A DNA stretch of 64,000 nucleotides from Auanema rhodensis (Eukaryota; Nematoda; Chromadorea; Rhabditida; Rhabditidae), in assembly GCA_964057225.1 (NCBI GenBank), contig OZ059899.1, forward strand, positions 12,808,001 through 12,872,000, given 5' to 3'. The notes beneath the pieces are model-generated. The model searched no databases. It was not told the origin of the DNA and was given only the letters and a program-made list of their open reading frames with translations. A program made the translations under genes and the position numbers. Positions 46,638 through 61,600 of this stretch are shown here, in pieces; within the stretch, counting starts at the first letter, position 1; every line of letters begins with the position of its first letter.

Positions 46638-49600
46638 TTAGTTAAGAGAAGAATTTGCAACAGCGGCTACTCCACGCTCGAAGAAGGCTGTTACTGGTGA
46701 AGCATTGAAGGAAACGGATGCAACTAGTTGTTTACGGTCACCATACAAATAGAGTGGTAATTGTACTCCAGCTGGTGATTCCTGGAATTTAAAAATTGAT
46801 TAAAAACTTCAGGTTGGTAGGCAGAAGTATAATAGATAGCTACATACCTGTTTCCAACAGAACTCAACACAGTCGCAGAACGAGCGGACTTCGTCAGAAA
46901 GCTTAAGAGTGTTGCCTCCAGCAGCTTCAGCACCACGTAATTCAATACCTAAAATGATAAGTTAAGATATTAAAAGCCTTTGTAGGGTAAATACCTGTGA
47001 TTCGGAAAACATCTTGTCTATCAGTACGTCCAATGTTGACGTGTAGGTGTAATTGCTCAAGAGACCAGGTGTTAATTTGAGCAATTTGTTGTCTAGTAGC
47101 AGTGACATAAGCTTCAGCAGAGAATGTTCCTCCAAGCCAAACTTCTTCCTTCTACAGATACTTGATTAGTAACAGTTTTTAAAACTAAAAAATACCTTCA
47201 AGTTGTCACTGGATACTACACGGGTAAGTTGTTTCATACGCTCCACAAAGTCAAGCATCCAATCCATAACGGTGACACCCTTTGGTACAGTGTATCGTTG
47301 CCAGTTAGATGGTACCTGTAAGTAAGTAAGTAAAAAACTGAAATGAAACAAAACCAACTTGTCCCTTCTGAAGAGCTGATGCGAGAGCACGAGTTTCGTT
47401 GCTCTGCTTACGTTCGGCACGACAAACAGCCAAAACTTCTTCCAAGTCGTGCCGAATTTCGTTGAGAAGAACGATACCAAAGTTAACTTCTCTTTCGAAG
47501 AACCGGAACAATGGATCTTTAATGTTCTCAACAGTACGCTTCATGCGGGTTACATTCTAAACCAGGTAATAAGTTATTGTGCAAAAATAAAAAAATCTAC
47601 TTGTGGAAGAATCTTCAACCAATGCTGGACTAATTCACTAAGTTGAGCCATCCATTGTGGTTTTACTTCCTTCTCACCGTCGGTGGAGAAAGCAAGTTCA
47701 TCATCGGAAACCTTTAGCATATTTCTGAGCATTCCTTCTCCTATAATGCATAAACATTAAATTTAAACTTGAAAGACGTTGGTTATACCTCTAAGTGTAA
47801 GAAGAACCTTTTCAGCATTATTTGACAATCCAAGCCATGATGGAAGCTGGAATATGGAACATTAATACCATTCATCACTTTTGTGTTTTACCTGATGAGC
47901 TTTCAAACCTTCAACCCAAGCAATCAATTGATCCCTTTGAGAAACATCAGGAGTACAAAGTGGTTGATCTCCGTCGAACTTGGTAATGAGAACATGATCA
48001 GGATCGAAAGATTTTGGAGTAAACAGCTTTTCGAGGACGCAGTCAAGGAGAACTTGATCGAAATGGTTATCGATCTTTCCTCCGTAGATGCATTGACTGA
48101 GGAGAGTACGAAGAGTAGTCCATGGAAGTTTATCTGGGGCTACGTTGGCACGTCCTTGAGCAACAGAATCCATGGCAGCATCAAGAGTATCACAAGCAAC
48201 ACGGAGATCAGCATCAGAGAATTCATATCCATTGGCCCATCCAAGAGGGGTATATCTACAATAGCGAAATGTTACTGTTATTGTAAAGGAAGAGCATGCC
48301 TAAGTCTTTCTTGAACTAGGGCATGAAGCCAGCAAACAAGAAGATACAATCGACTACGTTCAACAGGAGGTTTAGCTAATCGAGTAGCAGTTAAGGAGGC
48401 GAATGATCGGAGCAAGTTAGCCTTAAGACCAGTGGCCGGTTCGAATACAACGCATCGAGATGCTCTCAATACAGAAGCAGGAAGCTGAAAAACAAAATAA
48501 ATATTATTAAAAAACGTTCCACTACCTTAGGATGAATTTCAGCAGTCAAGAAGAGACGGAACTGATTGTGTGGCTTCAATGTGTGAAGACGTTTCTCTAA
48601 TTGTCCCAACCATTGTGGAGCAAGATGAACGTTCTTAAGCAACACCCATCTGCCAGATTTTGAAGCAGAGGTGAGAGCCTAAATATTATTTTTCTAGAAC
48701 ACAACAAAAAGGAGAAATTTACCGAGTCAGCTTGATTGAAACCTTCAGCAGATCCGATAGCAATAGAAGTAACTTGACGACCAGTGTCAACACCAAGATC
48801 TTCAATCTTTCCAGAAGCATCGTAACCAGTTGCAGAACATAACAACATTGGTTCAGAAGATGAAATCTAATAAACAACATAAAAAAGAATGTTTTAGGGA
48901 ATCTCACCTCATTATCAATTATATCATGAAGATCGATAACCTTGTCTTGTTGCATGAATCCATCACCAAATACGGTTGACACAAGACGATGTGCAGAAGC
49001 CATAAGACGATCTGGACGCAAGCAGTTGATAACGATAAGTTCGTTGAGAGCTTCTCCAATAGGGGCTGAAATAGAACATGGTTTAGATTTTGGAGTTCTA
49101 ACATCTTGAACTGACTAAGCTTCTCGCCCTTTTCCCACACAGCTGGCACAGTTGATTCTGGGTTATCAAGATTGAGCCAAGATTTAATATCATTAGAGTT
49201 GGATTCCATATTTGGAATAATCTTTTCGAATCCTGGAAGCTTGGAGGCCTTGAGAAGAGCTTGCATTTGAGCAGATGTAAGATAGGAAAGTTCTGAAGGT
49301 GGAGCAGCAGTTGCACTGTTCTTTCCTGGGAACAATTCGCTTCTTCCAAGTAAGAAATCCCATTGACGGTCATAGGCTGGTTCATTAGAAACTCCTCGAA
49401 TATGGATTCTCATTAGAAGAAGAGCCAACAGAACCTTGTCAGTGTGAAGCATACCACGAGAAACTCTCTTATACACAATCTTAAATAATTAAATTAGACA
49501 AAAAGATCAAAATAAAACTACCTGGAAGAGATTGGCAGTGATAATTTGAAGACGTTGCTTATGATCTTGAAGTTGTTGAAGTTCTGATGATTTTAGAACG

Positions 49601-52600
49601 CAAGTAAAGATGTCGAGAAGGAAGTCCAATGAATAATGGTACAAGAAATGAACCTGGAAAAGGCAACTGTTTTTCGAACATTAAGAAAATCTTACTTCGC
49701 TGAGTTGTTGAAGTGTATGATAGATTTGAGAACAGGATGCAGCCAATCTTTGATACTGACCAGACACAGCTTCGACTTCGGCCATAACCTTATCAGTTTC
49801 GGCAGCTTTGCTGGCAACTTCAGAAGCTTCGGTCTTAAGCTTTTCAAGAGTTCCAATAACAGAGTTATCATCGAGAATCTTTCCTTTGCTTTCATTGAGA
49901 GCAGCGAGTAAAGCCTTCTCAAGATGACGCAGGCGAACAGCAAATTCTCCCTAAAATTCAATGTGAAGGTATTCTTGCGATCCGATAAAGTCATTACCTG
50001 AAGTTTAAGAAGATCACTTCTCTTCTTATCCACATCTGGACGTTCACTACGAAGAACTTGGTTGAGACATTGACTAGCAAGTGAAGAGCTGGTAACAGTA
50101 AAGTTAACGAAAGTGACACGAGAGCAGACATCGGGGGTGAACTCGACCTATAACGAAACATTGTTGCCATGTGATTTGATTATGAGAGACTGACCGAAGG
50201 ATCTCTGGTGATGAGGAATATTTGGAATGCTGGGGATAAGTCAATATCTTGATCACCAATGGTGATAAGAATACGACCACCAGTTCGCTTAACTTCTCTA
50301 TTGAGAACAGGGTTGAGGATAGGATCGTAGCTTTCAACATCTTGTACAAGGAGAGAGTTACCGAAACGGAGAGCAGATTCAAGGTTCTTTCTGAAATATT
50401 TAATAATTAAAAAAGATAAAAAAAAAAAGAAAAAACCTGAAAGAATCATCAAGGAAGCTAGTCTTTTGGATGTTTCTTCCGGCAAATTGTTTCATGATAT
50501 ACTCAGCTGCTTGGCCGGATGGATCAATGATAAGAGGATATCTGTTGAATCTGTGAAGCATGACAGCATTCTCAGAGCAAAGATCATCAACCTGAAAATA
50601 GTAAATGAGAACACACCGAACACCAATAACTTACAGGAAGAGAGTTTTGTTGCCACTGAAGACGCTCATCAACAGTAGATAAATACTCAATTCTAGCAAG
50701 ATCAGGCCTGAATTTGACGCCCGCCTTCTGTACTGATTCAGTCCATTTATGGAAAAGAAGATCACGAAGCTGTTGGTCGAAGTAACCAGCATATGAAAGG
50801 AAGGCTCCGGAAAGAAGAGCATCTCCAACAAGAGTGTCCATGTGCTGATCAAATCCGTTGCATCCCTTAGACCATCTGTCTCTTTCAGATCCAAGAGATG
50901 AGAGAAGTTCGGTAGAACGTCCGACTTTTTCTTGAACAGAAGCAAGATCCATCTTGATGCTTTCAGCTTGTCCAATAAGTTGGGCGTATTCTTCCTTGTA
51001 GGCAGAGATAGACTGTTCAAGTTGAGTAATACGCATTTTAATTTCTTCGCCCTCATTAGTTTTCTTTTGAGCATCTTTTTCAAGACGTTTCAATTCATTA
51101 CGAAGAGGTTCAACCTGTAAACTTATTATATAAGATCAAAACTAACATGAAATATACCTTGTGAAGCATTTCGGAATAGAGCAGTTGAGCTTTAGCCCAT
51201 TTAACCATAGGTCCGCAAGCTTGAGAAGCTCTGTTGATCTTTTCGAAATCCCAATCTGGATTGCTAACGTATTTCTCCATTTGTTTCAAGATTTCTGGAG
51301 TAATTGAATCAGTGTCGAAGGCAAGGATACGTGACATGAAATCGTCCTTGACCATAACTCCACGAATAGCCTAAAGAGCTTGATAATTTGAAGTAGACTC
51401 TAAATATGATCATACTTTCCAGTCAGTTCCAATATTTTCTCCCAAAAGAATGCAAATGGCTTCAAGGGCCAATTTGACCATAACGGGTGGACTAGCCATA
51501 GAACGAACTTCGACGAGTTGGTTCTTACGAATTCCTTTAACAGCTTGTTGAGCTTCTTCGACAGCAGGCTCGACCTAATGTTCTCAGTTAGCTGGGAATA
51601 AAATATTACATTTAGTATACCTGGCTAAGATCCTTTTGGACTTCAGTTTTCTTGGCAGCAATCTGAGTAAGTTGTTCAGCTAATTCCTTTTGGAGTTGTT
51701 CCGAGAGTTTCTTTTCATCCTCAGCCTTTTGTTGATCGTCGAGCATTTCCTTCAGCTTAGCATTAGCAGCGGTCTTCTTCTCTTCAAGTTCTCTACTCTT
51801 CAAGGTTAAACTCTTCTGGAGTTCCTTAACCTGTTCTTCAGTTTCTCTGAAATAAATTAGTCAAGGAACGTAAACTTGAACTGTCTTACTTGATCTTATT
51901 CAAACCAATGTTAAGATGAATCTTTTCTTCTTCAAGCTCTTGACGCTTTTCGTGGAATAAGTTCATGAAATGCTTGATAAGATCCAAGAAATGTCTTGGA
52001 GTAACAGCCATAACGCGGTGTCCACGTTTCTGTTCTTGATCGTTAAGCTTTTGAACGGCTTTGTGGCATTCAACCAAAGTGTTGATAACAGCATGACGGT
52101 AAGTAGGAGGACTTGGAAGAAGTTCGCAAACTGGAGTGATACCGAATGGAGCTTCATAATCAGAGCGGTCCATGTCAAGTTTATTAGTAAGCTCAGATCC
52201 CACCTAAGGCAGCCAAAGTTAGAAGAAAAATGAAAAAAGTATCAATTACCTGATACAGCGCAGTATCGGACCAATCTCCGAACCAATTAAGTACACATCT
52301 GTTGAACAAAGCTGGAGAAGTAGACGCTCTTTCTCTTAGTCCACTTCCGGATGGATTCATTGTGAATACTACGTGCAAGTTTCGCATAACTTGTGCGGTG
52401 AACCACTTGTAAAGCTCATCATGACTATCCAACATTAATCCTTGACGTTGAGCTCCCTCCTTGATTTGAGTCATGAGAGTAGTGTGCTCATCTCCTTCGA
52501 ACAATCCAGGAACCTGAATCAAATTATTCGTTATTTCTTCAATAAATATGAACTTACTTCTCCGTTAGCCAATAAAGTGTTGAGTCTTTCCAGGAAACCA

Positions 52601-55600
52601 GTGTCGAGCATATTAGATTCATCCATAATAAAGCACATCTTCTCATTTCGGCAACCAGCGCGACGAAGAACTGTACGCATATCTTCATCGAAATCAGCAG
52701 CAGTATATTTGGAATGAACTTTGAGCTATAAAGATTCGACTTGTAGAACACAGATACTGAAGTGATGAATCTTACTTGGAAGACACTGAGTCCATTAAGC
52801 CAAGCAACGAAACGAGAAAGAGTAGTCTTTCCTGCTCCGGCTGTACCAATAAGTAAAAGATGTCCTTGAGGTTGTCTGTAGATTCTGTCGATTCTGAGAA
52901 CATGATCCAACATTTGATCAAAAAGAACAAGTTGTACATCAAGTTCTTCTTCGTAGAATCCCTATGAATAAAGAATTAATTAAACAAAAGAATCAAAATC
53001 TAACCTTAAGGCGAGCTTGAACGTAGTCTTTAAGTTCCTCTCTGGTGACTGGAACGTAATCCTTAGACATCCAGCAAGAGTAAAGAATGGGGCGAACAAG
53101 AGAGTTTGAAACATTGCATGATCCAGAGAAGTACTTCTCAGCGGTGCTATCGATAAGCTCATCTGTCCATTTACGTTCATCTTCGGATACCAAACGATCT
53201 TGGAAGAGACGAAGAGCTTCATGAGCCCAGAGACGTAGAAGATCATCAGGTGTAATTCCATCAAGTGGAGCAATAGCTTCAGAAATACCACGTACCCAGC
53301 GAGTCAACTCACGAGGCGAATAGACATAGTGAGGTTGATCGTCTTGAGTGAAATGTTCTTGACTGGCAAGATACACATCAACCATAGCATTGGTTAAAGC
53401 ATCTGCTAAAGCTCGGACGGATGGTGTCATCTTGAGCATAGCTCTGAAGCACAATATATTGATAAAGCAAAGCTTTTAAAACCACGTACCTGTTGAAGGT
53501 TCCATAAATTTGGATAAGTGAAGTTTGTCCCGGATAATCGACATATACGACTGGAACGTGACGTAAGAAACGTAAAGTCATTGGATGACGTCCAGGATCA
53601 GTAGGAGGATTACAAGCTCCGACAAATTGAATTCTTTCAAGAGTAACCCAAGAATGATCAGAGGTACGATAGAATCCATTCTACACAAATGAGATAGCAA
53701 TATGTATTGATGGAAATAGAAATTCGCTTACCATTTCAACCAATTGACGTAAGAAAGAGATGACACGCTGAGTTCCATATTTATCTGGGGAAGGCAAGTT
53801 AATTTCATCACAGAAGATAACAAGCCAGCGAGAAAGCTGAAGAGGAGCGAGAACAACACCGTTTGGAGTACGTCTGGAAACAAATGAATAAAAAAAGTTT
53901 TACGCGAAAGGCTTACCTGTATTCGCAATAATGCTCGAATGTTCTCATAAGAAGTTCCGGAGTTGTTGATGAAGAGAAGTTAACGTTTACAACATCCATA
54001 TCTTGCTGAGATCTCAATGCAGCCAACAAAGTCATAGTCTGAACAATAATAAGTAATAACTTTCACAAATAAGCTATTTTACCTTTCCAGAACCAGGAGG
54101 ACCACAAAGAACAAGAGGTTTGTGCTCAGACAACCAAGCAGCCAAGAGCATTTCGTGTCTGACAGTATCAATTGTTGGTACAACAAGATCAGCAGCAGCA
54201 ACACGGTGAGCTTCGATTTCCATGGATGGAACGCGAGATACCCAGGGTTGCCAATCTCCACTCATTTGGACCTCGTAGTCAATAAGACAAGCTTGCGCAT
54301 TAGGTGGGAGTGTAACAGTAGTAGAGCTTCTGACGAAGTCACTCATTTGCTGTCTACTCTTCCATTTGCCGTCACCACTGAACGCCCATACAATGTTGGT
54401 AAGCATAATTCGTTGAATGTATGTTTCAATTTGCTCGTCCTGAGTAAGAAACAGAAATTAATATAACAAGCAACTTAGCAAACCGATAAGGGGAAGTCTC
54501 CTTGGTTATTATCATGATTAACAATGCATCTAACACTGTAATTCATCATAGCGAAGAAGGAAGAGAGCAATCTTTGTTGAGTTGGTACCATGATATGATC
54601 AAGCTTAGTTATAGCATAATTGAGAGAAATTGGAACAATACCATCTATAATTCAATAAAATTAATTTAAAAGTTGAATTCAGATTGGTTACCTGTTTGGA
54701 AGTGGGCTTGAAGTGCACTGGCAGCACATCTTTGAACAAAGATGGGGCGGGTTGGAGTTCCTTCACCAACAGCATTGATATTGCCTCCAATAGAAACCTC
54801 ATTATCAATAGATACATTGCGAAGTCTTTCGAGATAATGATCAAAGAGCATATCGATGGATACAACTTCTTCGGAGAACCACACCATACCACAACGTGAT
54901 ACAGTAGCAAGAGTAGCGTACTTCAAATCAGAAACTTCGAAGATTATGCGAACCTGAAGAAAAAGTTTTTTTAAACCAAAAGCATATAATTAAACATACG
55001 TTAGATGGTATCGCAAGACGTTCTCCATTAGGAAGAGTCAAAAGCTTGTTGTCGTCAAGAACAGAGTTCAAGTTTTCAACCCATTCTGGATCGACATCAC
55101 CATCGAATATGATCCACTGACGTTTCTCGCTTTCTCCACGAACGTTGTCAATGATTCTTAATACAAAGTATATTATAATATAAGGGAAATACTGATTTAC
55201 CTTCTGATGACTGCAGTGAACAAACCATCAGTCCATTCGCGTGTATTAGGATCCATAACTCCGTATAAAGCATCTTTACTCATAGCTTTAGCATCAATAA
55301 CATGGGCTACACCCTCGATGTTTTCATATCGTTCAAGTGCTTTGAGTAACACTTTCCAAGCAGTAGTTTTACCAGTTCCACTTGCTCCGACAAGCATGAG
55401 ACCATGATTGAGGTTGGTGATTTGGTACAATTGGAGAACTTTTTCCACCCATGTTCCACCGAGCTCGTCTTTAGCATCGGAGTAGCAAAGAAGGTTCTTT
55501 TCACAAACAGATCGGAGATGTTCACGAAGTCTAAAATAATATTCAAAAATAGGAAGTGTCGATAGTAGCTTACTCATTCATTGGGTTAGGGGTGTATTGT

Positions 55601-58600
55601 ACAGATGGGAATACATCAGAGAGAAGAGATGAGAGAAGAGCAATATCTTCACTGACCAACTTAGGCACCAAGGTTTCACAGACAGATTGAATAAGCATCT
55701 AAAATATTGAATTAATTTTGGAAAAATAGATAAAGTTATACCTGTTGCTCAGTAGCATCTTCCAAAGCAGCAGATCCCACTTTGGAGAGCTTATCACGCT
55801 TGATGTTACCAGCAGATACAAGGACATACTTCAAAGCACGGAGACCAAAGTCATAGTGACATTGAGCAGAAAGTTGTTCTTTGCAAAGACTGAAAAAAAT
55901 TGAGTAAGACAAATGAAAATACAAATAAAAGTTACATGAATAATGGAACAATTTTGTTAGCCAAAGCTTCAGCAGTTCTGAAACCTTGAGAGAAGAGCAT
56001 AACTTGAGCAATAAGTTGTCGGTCTGGTTGAGTCATAGCCAAACTACGGAAGAGTTGTTTCAAGTTATCAGGAAGGTTGGAACGTCCAGAATATCCCGGA
56101 TTCATGGTGATGAATATACCGATATTGCTGTTGACAGTCAAGGCCTTGCCAACGAGGTCTACAACCATGTCACCTCCTGCTCTAACAGCTTCTTGGATTG
56201 TTTGAATTTGTTGAGAAACAGCGGATAACATTCTTTCTTCCAAACGATTGAATTCGTCAAAGCAACCCCAAGCTCCCACTTGGCATAAACCAACAAGAAT
56301 TCTTCCCATAGCCTGGATAAAATCTTGAAATGAAAGAAATTACTGTTGGAAATACCTGGAAGTCGAAGGTTTCGTCACAATTGAATACCAGAACAAATCT
56401 TCCGAGCTGATGTCCAAGAGCTTTAACAGATTCAGTTTTACCAGTACCAGCAGGACCGAATGGAGATCCTCCCAATCTAACATAATCAATTGATATACAT
56501 CGAATTCTGATAAAACGGTTACCTGGCATGAAGAGCTTGAGTCATAGTCAAGAAGCATCTATCAGTCAAAGGAGTTCTAACAAGACGTTCCTGGATTCCG
56601 AGGTATTCAAAACCATAGAAGAATCTAGCATTTGCCATCTTGACGATACAACACTTCATGGGGTCAAGCTAAAAACAAATTAATCTTTTAAAGTCAAAAT
56701 TGTGATTTGCTTGATACCAATAATAAGATAAATATAACTCACTTGTTTAGGATCAAAGTAGAATCTCATACATTGCAACCAAGCAAAATCATTTTGGTTC
56801 TTCACACCTTGATTAGCCAACTTACGACATGTGTCTCTCTTGTGTACAAACTCGGTGATCTTAAATGAATCATATTTCTTAAAGTTGAAAATTGATTCAT
56901 ACCAAAGCTTCAATTTTCTTTCTACGAATAGGAGGCTGATCCTTAAGTACAGAATCTGCGAGAAGTGAAAGAGTAGCAACGACAGCCTTCTCTACACTTT
57001 CAACTCCTTTTCCATCAGCGAGAGTAGCTTCCATCTGGTTAGACCACCAGATTTCAGCTGTTAAAGCGATAACTTGAGCTGGATAGTTATCAAGCCATTC
57101 CATATATTCTTCTGGCTTTACAATCTCGATATCAAGCTTTGAGAAATGAATAAGAGAAGCAGCTAACTTTCTGAAAACAAAGAAAAACATCTTTTAATTT
57201 GATTAAATATCACAAACCTAGCCAGAGTATGTTTCATTTCATTTTCGAAAGCCTTTAACCAATCATTGATTCTAATGTCCTTAGTAGCGACGGGCTGAAC
57301 AAGATCAACTTGTTCTCCCTCTCTACTGTTAAGTCCAGTAATCTGAATTATAAAATGATAAAACAGATACAACCTTTGTAAACGTACAATTTTATCTTCT
57401 TCTCCTACATCAATGGTACTAACTCCGGCAAACATCTTCTTAAGGTGCTTTTGAAGACGGCCAATATCCTTACTATTACCCATAATTTCCAGAAGATCTT
57501 CATCTCCGACGAAGTAGAATCTGAATCATTGGTAAACAAAAGAAAAAAAAATATACGAGTACCTTGGGAATGATGATCTTTCTCTCTCAAGATACTCTCC
57601 AAGAGCTTTCTGAATCTTGGCCAACATATCAGCCAGACGTTCAAGAAGTCTTTGAGCTCCTTGCATGTGAACAACATCCAAAATTCTTGGAGAAGCAGTA
57701 ACCTTCTTCATAAGAGCCAAGAACTCAGTAGAAATACTAAAATATAGTTTGCTAATATAATAAGATAATTCGTTATCTAACCTAGAGAATCTAGAGCTTT
57801 CAACAGGCAAAAGGTTTACTATATCAGCGGACCCACTGAAAAGACCCTCAAGGTATACCCAACGACGTTGAACATCAATCCAGACATCGAACATTGCACT
57901 GATCTTATTCAATTTCTCTTCCCAAGAGACAGCATCCTAAAATCCGACATAAGATATGAAAGTTAACGTTTGATACCTCTTCGAATTGCTTATAATATGG
58001 AGAAAGTTTCATAGCAGCCAAAGAATTTTGGTGTTCTTTGAGCTTACTGAAAAGTTCATCCCATCCCTTGATGAGGCGAGTTTTGTTTTGATAGTTAACC
58101 AATTCAATTTCATAAGTTTGCCAGAAGTCTCTCATCTGAATAACACTGATCTCGAAGATGTGTCCTTCTTTCTACTAACCTGTTTAAGGAATACTTCAAG
58201 AGCCAATTCTCCTTGAGCAACTAGAAGAATTTGCTTGATAGTATGTTCATGACGTTGAAGATCAGCATCCCAAACTTGTCCCAATGTAAGTTCGGAAAGA
58301 TTCCAGTTGACACGAAGTTCCTTCATCATCTGTCTCCAATGACGTTCTTTCAAAGCTTCGGATTTCAATTCAGATATAAGCATATTCATCTAAGAGGAAA
58401 AAATCCATGTTTATATTCATGATTATACTATAGCAAGATTACCTTGGAATAGTTATGCATCATCTGCTTGGCATACTCGTAACTCTTGTAACTCTTATAT
58501 TTTACGGGAAGATGTTTCAGTTGATTCATTAGTTCATCCAAAGACTGACGAAGCTTACGCGGTTGAACAGATAACCAGGTCTTTTCCTTAAAATACCGTT

Positions 58601-61600
58601 CTTCAGATGAATCAAACAACTTGTAAATTCATACCTTGATTTCATCTATAACATTGTAGATGGGCAAAAGATTTTGCCACACTCCCTTAAGATCTCCTAA
58701 TTCTTCCGAGGCTACAGCAAGCTTATCACCTTCTGATACCACACCGGTATCAGCCATGTCCAACGCATTTCTAGCTTTACGCATCTTTTCGCGATCCTCA
58801 GACAACTTCTGCATCTTTTGCTCGAATTGAGTAATAGAAACCAAAGCATCTTGAGGACGATGAGATCCTTCAACAGGCTTGCAACGCTCCCATTCTGAGA
58901 GAGTTTCTAAAGTTCTCTTTTCAACCAATTCATCTTCCTCAGAAATCTTGGATTGAAGGTTACTGATCTGAAATTATAGGAATAACACCGCAGACAAAAC
59001 AAGACAAAATTACCTGTGATTGAATAGAAGAGTCTTTTCTCATGAGAATATCAGCAAGAGCAGTCCATTCTCCTTCTACATGCTCGGCATGAAGCCAGTT
59101 GTTAGGGAATTGGTAGCGTTGCTGAGTAAGAACCCGTTGACTAGCACGGAACTGCTCAACCTGAAGATGAGTTAAATATAGTTTTACATAGATAAAAAAG
59201 AATTTACAGTTTCGTTTCCAGCCTTGGTTTGTTTCTTCAATGTTTGAACATAGGTGATTAAAGCCACAGCATCACTTGTAGTACCAGCATCAACGGTTTG
59301 TGATTCAAGTTCTTCTCTCCATTTAGAAATAACAGAATAGAATTGTTGCATTTCACCACCTTAACGAAAGAAACAATAGAAATAGATAAGAATATCAATA
59401 TACCAAGAGCAGATCCGAACTTTTGAAGAACTTCCTTATGCCAATAATCATATTTTAAAGTTACTTTAGATTGAACTTTAGAATAATCAATGACAACAGG
59501 GAAGAAAGACTTTTTATGATCGAGAGTATCAAAGGTGCCTCTGCTCTTTTTAATTTCTACAAGAGTCTTCATCCATTTGTTCAAATCAGTCCCGAGACAC
59601 TCGTAAAGCATTTCAGCTTGAAGATCCCAAAGAGCTTGGTAACGTAACCATTCATTGACATAATCTTCCACCTAAATTAGCAAATATTTAGAGCATTTCT
59701 AAAAAAAGTGATGCCTTAGTCATAATGCTGTCGATAGTGTTATAAGCTTCAATCAACACAGACAGACCTCCCGGGAGTCTGCTGAGCATATCTTTGTAGG
59801 TAGTCTGGCATTCTCGGTTCATGGCCAATTCAAAACGAGTACTACTGATTCTAGGCTGGTTAGTAGCAACAGCATGCCAATCTGTGAGCTGTTCCAGAAG
59901 CTTAGCTCTAGCTAGTTCAATGGATGGACTGATGTAGAGAGTTTGAGCAGTTAGACGCACCTATATAATCAAACTAGAAAACAAAATCAAGAAAAAGAAA
60001 TACTTCAATAACGATATGATGAATAGGAGGAAGAGCAACATTGCGTTCTTTAAATTCTTCAACTTCTTCACTAGCATTGTAAACTAATGACCAGAGTTTG
60101 ATTGCATTCTCTACCCTGACAGCAAGTTTAGCCTCGATCTAAAACTATTATGTCTTTGAGAATATTGTTTAGTCGACTACCGTCTTATCAAGCTTATCAA
60201 CCCAATGGTTCAAGTTAGAATAGTTTCCTAAAGACAAGCTATCAACGGATTTCTGAATTGAAGTTAAAAGAGATGTAATAGTGGTAGAGCTGTATTGGCA
60301 TGTCTCCAAAGCAGCGAGATCAACATCTATTTGGTCCATGATGAAGATAAGTTCTTCGACACGTTCCTGAGAAATTTGTTTAGTACCCACTAATTATTGA
60401 AATATTACCTCAAAGCTATTAATAGTGTCAGCAAGTTTGCTAACATAGGGATCAATCTTATAAGATTCCCAAGTTAATTGATATCCTTCGTTTATTTGAG
60501 TTTGAATTTCCTTATGATAGCTGGCTACTAATGCTTTAATTCCATCCTTTCCTGCTAGACGCTCATTGATAGATTCGTAAGTCTTAAACATTTTCAAAAT
60601 AAAATTTCTTATTTATAAAAAACATACTTTAACGGATTCAAGAAGACTGATAGCACAGGGATACAGCTGATTAGCTTGGTGAGCAGCATTGACTATTTTA
60701 AGTGGTACACGGAAGTTCATAGCTTTAAGGTTACGCACCTAAAATAAGAAGTTTAAACCGCAAAAAATTGAAAACCTCACCTCCTTGTGAAGAACAATAC
60801 TCTCGGGAGAGAAGTTAACCTTCAGATGATGGTGGGGCTTAGAATCCTTTGTACGTCGCTCGATGGCATAAACCTAAAGAATATTCATTACTACCTAAAA
60901 CTAATTATAATTCCTACTCTTCCAGAAGTAGAGAAGTTTTTCGCATTCACTTCTTCCACCCATTTTTCGAAAAGAGGCTCAGTGTTCAATTTCTTTTGGA
61001 AGTTATCACCCTCAGATTTCAGTTGGCGACCTAAATAACTGGGCATCATTAACCTCACACGAAACTAAATGACACGTACCTTCTACGTGATTCTCCCATC
61101 CTTTTCCAAGAACATCCTCAACTCTTTGAGTATAGAGAGAAAGCTGACGCTCAATTTGTTTGATCCACATAATCTTGGCAGATACAGGTGGGATGTCAAC
61201 TACATCAGTCAACATCTGACTGTGGTTACTGGAGTATTGCTTCATGAACTTGTGCTACAAATGAATAATGTAATAAATTAGTAAGTACAAAATATACCTG
61301 AAGGCTTTCGATATCTTCCTTCACGCGATGAATAAGCTGAGTTTGATACTCACGGATAGCACCACGAATATTGGGGCGAATGAAAAGAGCATTGAAACGA
61401 CTGCAATGTAAAAATACAAAAAAAATACCAGGTAATTACAAATCATACCTGAAGATGTTGAACATTTCTTTGGCATTTCTAGCAGATTCAAGTTGATCAC
61501 GAAGACGAGAAGTGATAGCTGTTTCCACTCTCTCAATATTTTCATCATATCTTCTTTGAGCAGCATCCCAAGCATTAGTTCCTTCTGGGGAAACATCAAG

